A stretch of 64,000 bases of DNA, from NCBI GenBank assembly GCA_019828545.1, contig JACVRA010000174.1:1-64000 (forward strand), in the 5' to 3' direction. The translations under genes and the position numbers were made by a program. Shown here one piece after another: positions 21,950-33,972 of this stretch (the first letter of the stretch is position 1; every line of letters begins with the position of its first letter). Source of the stretch: Paracamarosporium sp. OC-R06-R3 (lineage: Eukaryota > Ascomycota > Dothideomycetes > Pleosporales > Didymosphaeriaceae). Under the pieces are notes generated by a model. The model saw only the letters and a list, made by a program, of their open reading frames with translations, was not told the DNA's origin and did not search any database.

Positions 21950-23993
21950 ATGAAGTCCTTGTTCCATTCACGTCATCTTTCTTCTCGGTCGCGCCTGCCT
22001 TCGCTTCACCTGCAGCGTGTTTTCTCACCTCCATCACAGCCTTCGACTCCAAACCCGCCCGCACCCCTCGCGCCTCTCGCACTGCAACGCCCCATCTCCA
22101 CACTCTTCGAATCAATGAGCCATCCACCGAAACGTCGGGGCGGCGGCCGTGGTGGCCGCGGTGGCCGCGGCGATAAGCGACCCGGGTCTGCGCCATACAC
22201 CGTACGAAACATGAGCGACGGAAGGCCCCCGCGTGCCACGAAAGAGCAGGAGTCGCTTTCGCATGCAGAACCCACCGCGGTCTCAAAACCTCCCCTCACG
22301 GTCTCGACGGAAGGGCAAAAGCCTTTCTCAGAGATGAAGGGTATCTTGTACGTAGCTGGGAGACAGGTTTTATCGTTGGGAAGCCACAGTTCGAGCACTG
22401 CCCGTCTTGGAATCATCCTTTCCAAAGTGACACAAGGTGCTCGGTCATTTGGCTTCGCACTGCATATATTCTTCCTCCACCCTGCAGATCCGTAAAATAC
22501 CTCTTACTAATTGCAATAGACACGGCGGGCTTCTAGATGGAGTGGACGCGATGGGCTTCAAGTATATGTCTCCAGTGCAGGAGAAGGTACTCACTGAACT
22601 CCCATCGCTATCATCTGATTGCTTAGTCCAAGCCAAAACAGGCACCGGGAAGACGGCGGCGTTCCTACTTCCAGCCATACAGAACCTTTTATCTGGGAAC
22701 ATGCCGCGTCGTGGCGACGTTGGCATCCTCGTCATCTGCCCTACACGTGAACTCGCCCTGCAAATAGCCAAAGAGTGCCAGGACATTACATCCCGCCTAC
22801 CACAGAAGCTCGAATGCCATACCGCCTTCGGTGGCACTCAGCGTGCGTCCAGCTTGAAGCGCTTCACCAGTGGAAATCCTACTATTCTCGTAGCCACCCC
22901 AGGTCGACTTGACGACATACTAGGCGAAGAGGAAGTCCGAGAAAAGTTTGAGGGTCTGAGAACATTGGTGCTCGATGAGGCTGACCGTATGTTGGACGCT
23001 GGTTTCGCTCCAGCGATTCATAAGATTCTGAAACGACTGCCTCCCAAGAGCGATGGCTGGCAAGGCATGTGCTTTTCTGCGACCCTGCCGGAACGCGTGA
23101 ACGATGTAGTCAAATGCGTGCTTTTCCCTGGCTATACCTCGCTTTCAACAATCGACCCCAACGAAGCCCCGACAGTTGCTCGTGTTCCCCAGTTCTTCGT
23201 CTCCTTGCCTTCGGTGAAAGAGACTTTTTCAGGTCTCCTCGCGGTCCTCGTGAAGGAATATGAGTCCAACCCCGATGATTTCAAGGTTGTTGTTTTTGGA
23301 ACCACCGCCAATGGTGTAGGCATGCTCTACGACCTCTGCAAATTAGCCCTGCCCCAGTTCAAGACGTTCGAGTTACACAGTCGAATGAGCCAAAACGCTC
23401 GAACGCGAACCACGAACGAGTTCAAGGAAGCCTCCCGCGGCATCTTGATTGCCTCCGATGTTGTACGTTCAAAGTGCTATTTGTGACTTCAGGATGTACA
23501 ATGCTGATAACAACAGGTTGGCCGCGGCATGGATTTCCCTAACGTCAGCCTAGTAATTCAACTGGGTCTACCTATGAATACCGAGCAATACATTCATCGT
23601 GTCGGCCGTACAGCACGAGCTGGGCGTGACGGGCGAGCTGTCATCATCCTTTTTACGAACGAAAGCTTCTTCATCGCGACGAACCCCAGCCTGCCCATCA
23701 AGCCCTACCCGACTAACGTCGTGGCGGAGCTGCCGAAGTACCAGCCTTTGGTCGACAGGTCGCTCCCCCAGGTTGACGAGGTCGCCAAAGCGAAAGCTTA
23801 CCAAGCCTTCCTTGGATACAACAAGACATATCTCAAGAAATTGAAGTTGCAGCCAAAAGAGCTAGTACAGATCGCCAACGATTATGCGTATGCGATGGGT
23901 TGCCCCGAGCCGCCCATGATCGACAAGAAGGTCGTTGGCAAGATGGGGTTGAAGGGTGTTCCTGGTTTGAGGATTGGCTCAAGAGATTGGTAG
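21950..23993 (+). CDS. MSS116: Mitochondrial DEAD-box RNA helicase, MSS116-type
   Basis: Exons 21950-22347, 22520-23462 and 23517-23993 give about 605 residues. The first junction (donor GTACGT, 172-nt intron) was chosen because it alone restores phase and reads '[21 protein letters not shown]'; other donors are out of phase. The N-terminus is rich in Ser, Arg and Leu without acids, a mitochondrial presequence, followed by an RGG-like '[11 protein letters not shown]' patch. Helicase motifs in order: Q 'SPVQEKVL', I 'AKTGTGKT', Ia 'PTRELALQ', Ib 'TPGRL', II 'DEAD', III 'SAT', V 'SDVVGRGMDF', VI '[11 protein letters not shown]'. MSS116 in yeast and CYT-19 in Neurospora are RNA chaperones for group I/II intron splicing in mitochondria; the same role is inferred here. 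Confidence 0.88.
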
Positions 23994-25347
23994 AGGGATT
24001 GAGGTGGCATCGAGATCAGTATCGTCGACGTTGACTAGGCGATTCTGGGAAATTAACATTGGACTGGACCTTGGAAGGTTTTTAATTTGCAAAGGTGAGA
24101 CTCTAACTTCAATGCCACGTTGCCCTGTAAGCCGGCTGAAAGATCAAGCGTGTCTCGACTTGTCCGGTTCGATGAGACCCGCTGCAAATCACTCTATGAT
24201 TATATGGAAGTGTCTAGATTGCGGGTCTTGCAACGACTACAGGACACTCTGCAGTGTCTTTGAAGCAGCGGCGTTACATGAGTCCATCTTCCAACCACCG
24301 TCGATAATTGTATACCTGTGTGTTAGATGTGGCGTTCAGCCACATTTCGAGCACCATCTGGTTTCGGCATAATCCATGGTACTACAAGGCAAGGGATGAT
24401 GATGAACGAGTGAACCGAAACAATAATACTATGAATCTGAGAAGCAACTCTTTTCATCATGTTTTCTCATCGTGCTTCATTTTTGACTTCCAATCATTGC
24501 GGACTATCGTGATCGGCTCTCAGCTGTCTATTTGCTGCCTAACATAGCTTGTCACTGAAAAGACATGTTGCTAATGGTTCTAGAATACGATGTTCAAGGG
24601 AGATGTTGATCAGTGAGCTGTAGATGGATACACAAGACAGCCACGTTTCTGTTCCATGTACTGGTAACGCCGTTTGAAGTATCGGTACGACCGTCCAACT
24701 GTTCGGCCATACCAACGGTACCTAAAGAACCGACATGAGCATTTTGGTACATCCCTTCCTTTGCCCTGAATCGATCAAGACTCACATCTGCCAAGGACAC
24801 TGCCTGGCTGCGGGGACACAGATTGACCTGAGCATCCACAACCTTGGCTTTGGGTCTCTACAAGCGAGACTCATCAATGTGCGCGAGAGTCAAGGTGACG
24901 ACGATCTTGTATCTCAAAATACTTTTTAATATTCGGCAAACGGTTTTGGTGGCAAAACACAGCCACATGTCGAAACTTGTGAACAGGTTGTTGTGCGTGT
25001 TACGTATTCTGAGGTAGCCTGGTCCACGCTTCGTCCCTCAAGCCTCGTTCCAGATACCGTCGCGTCAAGAGAAAGAGAACATCGTGTGGTTTTGCCCAGT
25101 ACTGCTAGATCTTCTCTAACCCAAACGATTCAATGCCAATGGTCATGGTCTCGGGATTTCGCATCGTTACTATCGCATTCGCTCAGCCGCTTCTTCCTCC
25201 TAGACATGCAATCTCCTAGGCCTTTGATCTTGTCGACGAAGCTATATAAGCTGCTCACCAGGTCAAGTTCGTTTTCATCATCGAGCAGTCTACAATCGCT
25301 TCATCAGCTCTTTCATCCATTCGCTTGAATTTCGACTTATCGGCGCC
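23994..25347. other. Intergenic, nothing supported
   Basis: More than 1.3 kb between the helicase and the secreted-protein gene. Short frames exist on both strands (for example 24594-24839 minus) without motifs. The right end, with CTATATAAG at about 25239, is the likely core promoter of the gene starting at 25348. Confidence 0.4.
25236..25246 (+). promoter_or_regulatory. TATA-like element of the secreted-protein gene
   Basis: GCTATATAAGC lies about 105 bp upstream of the ATG at 25348, followed by a pyrimidine/CA-rich leader, the usual arrangement for an expressed fungal gene. Only sequence pattern supports this. Confidence 0.5.
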
Positions 25348-26906
25348 ATGAGAATCCCAACTGTGTTAGCGACTCTTGCAGTCGTTCCTGCAATTTCTGC
25401 TCAAGTAACTTCACCGCCACCAGCCTCAACGAGGACTTCGACTATCTTTTCCACGGAGACAGGTCTGCCATGTTCTACACTCAAGGGACCTAATCCCTTC
25501 GTCATTTTCGGGATCACGACAAGCTTCCAGTTCAGCTATACCATTACGCAGAACGACACACTCCCTCCCAGCACGTTCCGTTCCCAGAATACGGTCACCG
25601 TCACGCGCGATGCTACCACAGTGACGAGTCTAGTGACATCGACCGAAACTGCGACCATCACGAACACGATTGTGCCGGCTACGGTTACTATCGCTCCGGT
25701 AGGCAAGACTCTGGCATAATATGGGTGTTCTTGATATGCTCAGTATGGCGTTGGCTTTCCAGACGTTAGCAGCTATCTGAGACACCTGAGTGCCTTTCTT
25801 CATCATTTAAAGGAATCCACTAACTCTTTCGTTCTTCTATCTAGTCAGCTGGCTGGCTTCCACTCCAGGGCGCGCAGGCTCCGTCTGCTACAGCTACGGC
25901 TACAAGCACGCCTCGCATCAAGCGTGCTCAATTGGAACGTCGCTTGATGCCTTTTGAAATCTTCAAGCGCGAAGATCCCGTCAGCAGGCAGATTGGATGG
26001 ATCGCAGATCCCAACACCGGCGCACGTGTACCGATCGAGAGGACTTGGTACACTCTTGCTATTTTCTGTCCCGTACGGGTCACACAGTCCATCCAGTACT
26101 TTGTCACCGACCCGGAGGTTACCAGCACCCAGCAGGCCACCGGCACAGCTGTCTCCACCACGACTGTTACCACGACTACGTCTACTGACGTGCTTGCGCC
26201 TACACCAACGTTCTGGGCTGCTTGCGGATCGAACAACATTGGTAATCCTAGCAAGGCAAAGCTTATTGTGTGGTGACGCTAACAACCGGACAGTTAACCA
26301 CATTGATAATGACATCAACGGTCGTCCGTTGTACTTTGAGCGGGTATACTTCAGACGCGGGAGCGGCAACAACACAGACATCAATGAGATGGGCGTGGAC
26401 GCGCAAGACCCTGTCGACTGCTGCATCAAGTGCCAGTCCGCGGTACGCTAGCACACATCCCCTTACTAAATGAACGCTTAACTAATGTATACATTTAACT
26501 TCAGCCCGAAGGCTGCTCGGAAGCTTTCTTCGTGCCCGCCGAGGGTAAGTGCCAGATGCGTCTCCGCCGCACTATTACGCCCGTTCAGAGCGGTCTTCCG
26601 ATTCCATCGGTATTCCCTACCGGTACAGTCACAGGCGCTCTCGCTTCTTCTACGGGCGGCGTGGACATCAACGCAGTCTGCCCATTGGGCTCGCTCGGGG
26701 ACTATGTGGGTGTGATTCGCGGCCGGGAGGGCTTCAATCCGGCGTTGGCCTGGAGCTTCACGAACGGACCGTGTGGACGCATGAGTGTGGACACAGTGCC
26801 TCTGGATGCACCAAACAATGTTACCATTCCAGCTGGGACGTCAGCGGATTCAAGCATTACGGTAGAAACTCCTTTCAAGAGGGCTGTTAAGCTTCTGAGT
26901 GGTTAG
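25348..26906 (+). CDS. Secreted Thr/Ser-rich protein with Cys cluster
   Basis: Exons 25348-25698, 25845-26241, 26294-26442 and 26505-26906 splice in phase to about 432 residues. The first acceptor (25844) was preferred over one at 25868 because a CACTAAC branch point lies 26 nt before it. A signal peptide is clear (MRIPTVLATLAVVPAISA). A Thr/Ser-rich N-terminal half follows, likely O-glycosylated, with a 'RIKR' processing-like site before 'AQLERRLMPFEIF'. The C-terminal half contains 'VDCCIKCQSA' and 'EGCSEAFFVPAEGKCQMRL', a cysteine arrangement reminiscent of PAN/apple-like modules, then 'INAVCPLGS' and 'SFTNGPCGRMS'. I do not recognise the family. A cell-wall or extracellular role is inferred only from secretion and composition. 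Confidence 0.75.
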
Positions 26907-28678
26907 AGGTAGAGGCTTCATTGTTGGGTGGGGCAGTGAGGCAGTGCGGTTGTTTCTCTTCGTCATAGTAAACTTTAGGGTTGCTTTGGTTTTGTTTGCC
27001 CATGTCACTCTTTCAGGTTCCGGGCTAGTTTGGAATTGGCGTTTGTTTGACTTCTTTGTAGAACTTTGCGGTTCTCGTGTGCGAGGGCCGCTCAATAAAG
27101 ACAGCTTCTTTCGAAATATCGTCATCTGCATCACTCGACACGATGAAGACTGGGACATGAACGAATAGGAATGGAAGGAGATTGTGGAATGCTCATGTGA
27201 CCACTTGCCGTCAAAGACAGGATATCGCCAAGATTGACTCGTCGACCTGGGTCGATGAAACCACGTGACAGACATGGTCAGACCTGTGAGTAGTTCCGGC
27301 GCGCGACAACACGATAGAGAGTCATCTAGCAAGCCGGACCACGGCATTAGACAAGGTGGTGATAAGGTCGCGCAACAGCCTAACGAATCCCCGCACTGTA
27401 GCCACAGGGACAGTCGGAGAAATAGGTACATGGCCGGACGTCTCTCCGCGACGGTAGCTTGAAGATGTTGCATTGATGTTGCTTTAGAAGGAAACGGGCT
27501 CTCTCAACGGATACGGAGATGGTCTTGGGAGCCGGCCAGGCGGGCAACGCGATGTGGGCGCAGATGGCGTGGAGCACTAGGTGGATACGAGGATGCCGTA
27601 CGCTGTCACCCCCCTCGCATGAAGCACGTCGAGAGAATTACACTGGTACGCCGTGGCCGGTACACGCGTGCAGGCTAGCGGTGGGGTGCATTGATGCACT
27701 GAGCCTCATCTCGTGGCGGTGGAGGGACAAAGAGGGCAATCTGGTGAGGCTCGAGGCGCGCGTCCGTCGCGATCGCGATGGGCTGAAGCGATTGCCGACC
27801 ACCCACATCGGTTCGAGCACGCTCACGGTGGAGCCCTGCAGACGAGGTGCGTGGAGGGGCTTGGTTGGTGGAGAGCTGAGGGCGCCGGGGGTGGTGCCTG
27901 GCGAGTTTCATGGTTCGCAGGCCGCTGCAGGTGTCGATAGGCCGTCGACACACGGCGAATGGGCTCCGGGCAGGGCCTCGAACTGCCGTCGCACGGCGCG
28001 CTGGTGCGAGCCCATCGCCCACACACGTCGACGCTACCCGACATGGGCCTCCCCGGGGGATGTGCGCTCGGCGAGCCTGATTGGGCCGAGCTCCCTTGCG
28101 CCTTCCTTGCGTTTGTGGCCAAGGAAAGAGCACTCTGCTGTTCCAAGTTCCCTCGCGCGTCGCCCGCATCCAGCTCGCACCCCGTCCTCCTCTTTGTACC
28201 TCAACACCACCACCGCCGCTGCCATCTTCGCCCACCCCCTATAAAGCACCCGCGCACTGTGCTATTCTCGGCCGCCAGCCGTTTCGCAGCCCACCTGCTA
28301 GTTGCGTCGATCGTGCATTCCGTCACCGTTGCTCTTAGCGCCGCCCAAGCGAGCGCTCCGCTGCCTCACCCAGGCGCCGCGCTGGTAAGACGACAGCCCA
28401 CCGCCCGAGCACCACCTCCTTTCTAACACCCTCCGCCAGCACCACCGTGCCCGCCAGCGCAACGTCCTCCCGCCGCTCTCGTGGCTGCCCCCTCCCTGCC
28501 CGTCTCCGCGACGCTGTGCTCGGCCGCCGTCATCGCAATCTCCCACCACACCGCTGCCCGCCGGGCCTGCCCCATCGCCCCAACGGGCCCGATCTGAAAA
28601 ACTTCACGCGATTTCACGCGTCAAAGCGCCCACCGAGTATATACAGGCCTAGAACACGTCCGCAGCGCCGTGTTCGCC
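26907..28678. other. GC-rich leader and upstream region of the forkhead gene
   Basis: From about 27,500 to 28,680 the sequence is GC-rich and overlapping frames of 100-240 codons occur on both strands, as GC-rich DNA produces by chance. None has a recognisable domain. The last part (CCAAG, pyrimidine-rich tracts, CACCACC runs) looks like promoter and a long 5' leader for the gene at 28679. Confidence 0.45.
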
Positions 28679-30931
28679 ATGGCTGCTACGCGTCGACACC
28701 ACTCGCTGCAGATTTTTCAGGACCCCCTTCACCCTCAAGACCACAAAGAGGTCGCCGCCTTCGACCCGCACTACCTGGACGCCTTCCCGCCCGTCACCGA
28801 CGTGTCAAACGACCACCATACCCTGCTGGCGCCGCCACAGCCCTTCGCACACGAACGCTCGCCGCGCAAGACCCGCCACGTCTCCAGTTCCCCACCCCCC
28901 AGTGCCCTTGCCGAAAAGGACCTTAACTCAGTATCTCTACCACCGCCCCGGGAGCCGCAATTCCAGACGGACGCACCCATGAAGAAGGCTCCCAGGCCGT
29001 ATGCCGGCCAGGCTCACGTCATGGCCCCCAATCCTCACTTCTTCGCCAGTTTCCCCGGCCAGCTGGACAAGGAAAATGTATACGCGTTACCCGAGTCAAA
29101 TCTACCCAAACTCGCTGCGGCAGAGCCGCCAGTGAAGCCTATAAGCAAGAGGCCTCTTGGAGAGGCACCCCAACCTCGAGACCGGAGCAAGAAGCCGAAA
29201 ACGCGAGAACCACGCTTGGTAGAGGAAGATGGACCTCTTCCTGGACCCGACGAGATGCCTCAGGTGGACGATGACGGACTCAAGCCGCCGTACAGCTACG
29301 CGCAGCTTATCGGCATGGCGATTTTGCGCGCACCGAAACGCCAATTAACGCTTGCCCAGATCTACAAGTGGATCTCAGACACCTTCGCCTTCTACCGCAA
29401 TTCGCAGGATACCGGCTGGCAGAATAGCATCCGTCACAACCTCTCGCTCAGCAAGAGCTTCAACAAGATGGAACGCCCGAAAGACGACCCCGGAAAAGGC
29501 CATTACTGGGTAATCAATGAAGGCTTTGAGAAGCAGTATTACAAGGTCAGGACAACTCGCCGCGCAACCAACCCAGATGGGTTTGCTCCCGTCTATTCCA
29601 ATGACCTGGCACGCCCAACCACGTCGGCTTCGGCGAGTTTCCCTCCCTTGAGTTCGAGCAAAGGCTTCGATTCCAGCAAGTTTCCGGAGGAGACGGAATT
29701 ATCGTCCGACGCTACAATTCCTTGCTCCGATCCAGCCGCACATGATGGTCACGATCCCGCTACCATGCTTCCACCGCGTCGATTACCGTCATCGCCCCCA
29801 CCGGCCGACATCCGCTCGTCACCACCAGCGCCTGTTTCGCGAACCTTGCGCGATGACACGCCACCACGCGCGCCGCGCTTCCCTCCCAGCAGTCGTTCCG
29901 GTGGACGAAAGCGTAAGTTTGGTGACAGCGGATATTACTCCTCGATTGAGTCGTCCGCGATCAAGCTCGGACCTGCACAGACCTCGGAAGCCGATCTCGA
30001 TCGCCCTTCTATCAAGCGAGGACGGGCCGAGGAGGAAATTGCGCGCATCCGTGGATCATCGTACGATTCGCCGACCAAGTTGAGGCCTAACATGAAGCAA
30101 CCAAGCGGACACTCGCTTATCTCGTCGCCATCACGCCCAAGCAGCAAGGTCGTCGACCCACTGACGCCCGCTATCGTCTTCAAACGCCCTGCCCTTCCCC
30201 CAGCATCTGCTTCTCCCAACACCAACCTACGCAATCATAGGAATAAGATGCGTGAGCTGGTCGGCGGATCTCCAGACAAGAGCCTCGCAACCTGGGTTGA
30301 CACATCCTTCCTTGACTTCAAGTCATGGAGCCCAGCTGTGAACGTGCCGAATGAGGAGAACGTCAATCTGGTGGGCCATGGTTTTGAAAGCACATTCGAT
30401 ATCTTTGGTGACTTCGACTACCAAGAGAGCCCTCTCAAGAAGAGTGCCAAACGCCCACGCCTAGAACGTGCTGCCACATCTACTGGCATTTTGGCCGATA
30501 TCACTGGTACGAAGTCTAACATGAACCCAACCAACTCTCCCACACCAAACTTCAAGCTCTCGTCTGCATTCCTCAATATCCCCAACCTCTCTCCTACACG
30601 CAATGCGTCTCCACTCAAGGCGCCATTGTTGAAGCCTCCTACCTCTACTCCCCTGCCAGACTTCAACTTCCCTACCCTCGACCAGGAGAACGCCCACGCA
30701 GGTCTTACTCCGTTGAAGTCTCTCCACGGAATACCCGAGGCCGCGAACGAGGAGGAAGATTTCTCCCATCTCTTGCACAGCGACGAGTCCGAGCCTGGTA
30801 TCGATTTATTGCAAGGCTTCGCAAAGATCGGCGCGAGGGCAACCACCTCTGCTGTCGCTCCGAATGGATCGCCTCAGAAGAAGGCCGCAGGAAGACCTGG
30901 TCTTGCTCGCAGCTCCACCACGAGGTTCTAA
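28679..30931 (+). CDS. Forkhead transcription factor (Hcm1/Sep1-like)
   Basis: One exon of about 750 codons. I place the start at the ATG in GCCATGGCTG (28679); an ATG three codons upstream (28670) is in weaker context. The forkhead DNA-binding domain spans about residues 203-290: 'LKPPYSYAQLIGMAILRA', 'QLTLAQIYKWISDTF', recognition helix 'GWQNSIRHNLSLSKSF', and 'GKGHYWVINEGFE' in wing 1. No FHA domain precedes it, unlike yeast Fkh1/Fkh2, so it fits the Hcm1/Sep1 group that drives cell-cycle and septation genes. The long N- and C-terminal arms are disordered and rich in Ser/Pro with many S/T-P sites, consistent with CDK control, and 'LDKENVY' near 130 resembles a KEN degradation box. It acts in the nucleus; targets are inferred. 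Confidence 0.9.
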   Translation: MAATRRHHSLQIFQDPLHPQDHKEVAAFDPHYLDAFPPVTDVSNDHHTLLAPPQPFAHERSPRKTRHVSSSPPPSALAEKDLNSVSLPPPREPQFQTDAPMKKAPRPYAGQAHVMAPNPHFFASFPGQLDKENVYALPESNLPKLAAAEPPVKPISKRPLGEAPQPRDRSKKPKTREPRLVEEDGPLPGPDEMPQVDDDGLKPPYSYAQLIGMAILRAPKRQLTLAQIYKWISDTFAFYRNSQDTGWQNSIRHNLSLSKSFNKMERPKDDPGKGHYWVINEGFEKQYYKVRTTRRATNPDGFAPVYSNDLARPTTSASASFPPLSSSKGFDSSKFPEETELSSDATIPCSDPAAHDGHDPATMLPPRRLPSSPPPADIRSSPPAPVSRTLRDDTPPRAPRFPPSSRSGGRKRKFGDSGYYSSIESSAIKLGPAQTSEADLDRPSIKRGRAEEEIARIRGSSYDSPTKLRPNMKQPSGHSLISSPSRPSSKVVDPLTPAIVFKRPALPPASASPNTNLRNHRNKMRELVGGSPDKSLATWVDTSFLDFKSWSPAVNVPNEENVNLVGHGFESTFDIFGDFDYQESPLKKSAKRPRLERAATSTGILADITGTKSNMNPTNSPTPNFKLSSAFLNIPNLSPTRNASPLKAPLLKPPTSTPLPDFNFPTLDQENAHAGLTPLKSLHGIPEAANEEEDFSHLLHSDESEPGIDLLQGFAKIGARATTSAVAPNGSPQKKAAGRPGLARSSTTRF

Positions 30932-31900
30932 CGAAAGTGTTATACTTCTGCAGATCACATGTTGATTGGTTGTTTCCTTGAAACGGATCCAACATCCACC
31001 CACTCTTGCTATCTTGTTGTCCCCATCTCCCACCGATTCTTCTCTCGACCTGCTTTCTCACATTCCACCCTCCCGGACAGCATCACTATTGAACACGTCT
31101 TGTTACGATATTACGACGAACGATACCCATGATTATATCGAACTATCCGGCTGGTCCTTTCATACTGCTACGACCCTAATTCGTTTTCTCTCTTATGGCG
31201 AGGCGCACTACGGAGGTTGGTTACTAGCGAGCGAGTGTGGAGTTACTTATACATTTGAGCGAGTCGGTTTTGTACATGGCGTTTGTGTTATTGGTTGCTC
31301 TTTGTTTTTTTTTTTTTGCCTTTTCTGGCCATCGACTTGTACAGCACACGGCCTTCCCTTGGCATGATCTTGAGTACATGGTATTGGTCCTTATGAGAGG
31401 ACTCACAGCTCATGAGTCGATTTGGCGGATGTGTCTGATGTTGATGGCTTGCTTAATGATTGTCAAGTCTCTGTCTGAACGAGACTGGCGCATGTGGGTG
31501 GCAAAATGAATGGTTCGGTTTCTTGTTTGGCTTGCTTTCTTCCTTGAGGTATAAATTGAATTCGGTTCTTCTGCTTTGACACAGCTCGTTTCCATATCAT
31601 GATCGTGAATTGTTCCTGACTGGAGCTGACCATGGCTGGTTGTCTGATTTCAGCAGAGAATGAATAGAAGACGGATGCTTTCACAAGGAGACAACGAAGA
31701 TCGCCGTGGAAGTCGTCTATGTTTCACTCGTAGCAGGAAGCTCTGCGGAATCTATCATGATCTTTCATACATGTTGTTCGTCCTACCACGTTCCTCAATT
31801 CGGGACACGCCTCAAGCAGGACTACACCCTGCGACTCCAACCGTCTATATACCACCTCTCGAGTTATTTCCTTCACCCGTAGCATGCTCCCCAGAAACAC
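30932..31900. other. Convergent intergenic region and 3' UTRs
   Basis: This is the 3' flank of the forkhead gene and of HIS3, which face each other. It is T-rich with a 13-nt T run near 31304. No coding sequence is supported. Confidence 0.45.
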
Positions 31901-32668
31901 CTAGTACAGCACGCCCTTCGTACTCCGGACCTCGCCCTCCCACTGCTTGACCACGGTAGTAGCCTGACGTATCGCGACAGCAAGCGCCTTGAACGCAGAC
32001 TCAGCGCGGTGGTGATCGTTCTCGCCACGCAGACAATCAACATGCAGCGTCGTGCCCGAAGCCTGCGCAAACGACTGCAAGCAGTGCGGAATCATTTCTG
32101 CGTTCCCGTCAGTCCCTTGTATTCTCGCATCCCATCCCAGCCTACCCATCAATCAGAGGTATCAAGGATGCAACGTACCCGTGCTCAGATCCCCGATCTT
32201 CTCCCGCCTCAGCCCCAGCTCGCTCACGCAGAACGGCCGATTCGAAAGATCGATGACGGCCCTGCTCAGCGCCTCGTCCAGCGGCGCATACGCATATCCA
32301 AACCGCGCAAGCCCCGTGCTGCCCTTCAGCGCCTCCTTGAACGCTCCCCCAAGCGCGAGAAACGTGTCCTCCGCCGTGTGATGGTCGTCGATGTGCAGGT
32401 CGCCCTTGCACCGGATGCGCAGCGACCACCCCGCGTGCTTGGACAGCGCGTGGATCATGTGGTCCAGGAACCCGATGCCTGTGTCTACCGATATCGATTG
32501 CGACGTGCTGGTCTGCGAGGCGTGGTCTTTTTCTGCGCCTGACGAGCCATCTTGGGCGGCCCAGAAATCGGAGTGCTCGAAGGCGGGGAGCGCGCCGCCG
32601 TCGAGGTTGAGCGAGACTTGGATTTTGGTTTCGTTTGTGTCGCGGTTGAGGGTTGCGGTTCGGGGCAT
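31901..32668 (-). CDS. HIS3: Imidazoleglycerol-phosphate dehydratase
   Basis: Exons (minus) 32668-32179 and 32097-31901 with an 81-nt intron (donor GTACGT) encode about 228 residues, the normal size. The ATG at 32668 ([25 protein letters not shown]) is chosen because family similarity starts there. Metal-binding motifs typical of the enzyme are present: '[16 protein letters not shown]', '[19 protein letters not shown]', '[16 protein letters not shown]', with paired His-rich HHxxE sites that bind two Mn ions. It performs the dehydration of imidazole-glycerol phosphate to imidazole-acetol phosphate in histidine synthesis, in the cytosol. It is divergent from RPC19, sharing a roughly 470-bp upstream region. 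A near-match to the Gcn4-type site (TGACTG, minus strand at 32771-32776) is present, but no perfect TGACTCA. Confidence 0.95.
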
Positions 32669-33139
32669 TGTGGCGGTTTTTGTTTGGGGGTTCGATTGGG
32701 GGTTTGAGGGGATGGAGGGGATGGTGAGTATGGGTTCGAAGAAGGGTGTTTGCCGTGACAATTGCAGGCACAGTCAGTGGATGCACGGTATATGACGACG
32801 GGCGCAAAAAGCTCGAGTGCAACCGCGGGGCCCACGCCTCTCACTGGCCAGCCAGCCAGCCCGCCCAAAAAGAAAACCGATCCCCCACCTTAACGCCGGC
32901 CTTGGCAGGGCTGAGAATTTCCCTGTCCAGCGCCGTCGCGTCGTGCTGCGGCGCATCAACCAACCAGCGCCCTGCAGGTCCAAATTTTTTTATATCGGTA
33001 TCGATACCGGCGTCGGAGAAAAACGTACGTCGTACACCGCAGCCAGCAGCGCAGGTGCTAAATCCAAGTTGACCTCAACCCCACGAGCAAGACACCGCAA
33101 CAAAGAAAGAGATAGGACAGTTAATCTTCCGCCGGAGAC
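32669..33139. promoter_or_regulatory. Bidirectional promoter HIS3 / RPC19
   Basis: The start codons of HIS3 (minus) and RPC19 (plus) are 471 bp apart, so this region serves both. It is GC-rich with several CG-dense tracts; no TATA element is obvious. The long frames crossing it are shadows. Confidence 0.55.
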
Positions 33140-33787
33140 ATGGCTGCGAAACCGATCATCCAGGGCCAGGAGTTCCCTCCCATAACGCCGACGTCTATCA
33201 AGGACATCGACGAGATTCCCGTCCAGGTCGACAAGGATCGCGTGCGCGTGGTACGTTTTCTTTTTTTTTTTTTTGTGGCTGTGAACGCATGGGAGTAAAA
33301 GCTAATATGGTAACGTGTAGCTGCCTGGGGCGCAGAAAAACGCTGCGTCGTTCCAGTTTGATGGCGAGGACCATACGCTGGGTAATGCGCTGAGGTACAT
33401 TATTATGAAGAAGTAGGTATATGTCCAGAGGGGCAGTGTGTTCCGTTTCTTTCTTCCAATGTGGGCGTACTACCTGCTGAAGAGAGCATGAGGGGAAGGC
33501 ACGTGCTAACTCAATGCAGTCCCGACGTTGAGTTCTGCGGCTACTCGATTCCGCATCCGTCCGAGGCGAAGATGAATCTTCGTATTCAGAGCTATGGTAC
33601 GCTTTTTCATGTTCTTTTTGCGTTGGAATTTGGCTGCGAGAGAGGCTAACATGCTGGCTTAGACGACGCAGATGTGTTTGATATCCTGGAGAAGGGATTG
33701 CAGGATCTGATGGATGTGTGCGATGTTGTCACGGAGAAGTTTACTATTGCAAGGGATGAGTTCAGGAACAATCAGATGCAGTCTTAG
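33140..33787 (+). CDS. RPC19: RNA polymerase I and III subunit AC19
   Basis: Four exons: 33140-33250, 33321-33412, 33520-33596, 33663-33787; all introns are GT..AG and in phase, giving 134 residues. The second junction splits an Asn codon, producing '[20 protein letters not shown]', the invariant core of this subunit family. 'FQFDGEDHTLGNALR' is the bacterial alpha-like dimerisation motif. AC19 pairs with AC40 to form the alpha-like heterodimer on which Pol I and Pol III assemble in the nucleus. The C-terminal helix 'LEKGLQDLMDVCDVVTEKF' completes the fold. Intron 1 contains a long T run (about 33259-33274) directly after the donor. Nothing suggests damage. Confidence 0.95.
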
Positions 33788-33972
33788 GCATCAGCGAAAG
33801 GTATCCGAGCATGTATGAAGGGGGTGTGGGTAGGGGTCTACTGGGGCACGAGAAGTTTGCATTGCAAGGCGTTTCACGATATCATGGACAGTTGTTGGCG
33901 TTCATAGGAAAGGAAATGGTATTGTCTCTGTTATATACACGTCTCTGATGCTTTTCCTCTTGCCGTTCCACT

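Noticed and set aside
27519..28426. Overlapping 155-241 codon frames on both strands
   Set aside because: GC-rich DNA yields long openings in several frames at once; none has a domain or splice support.
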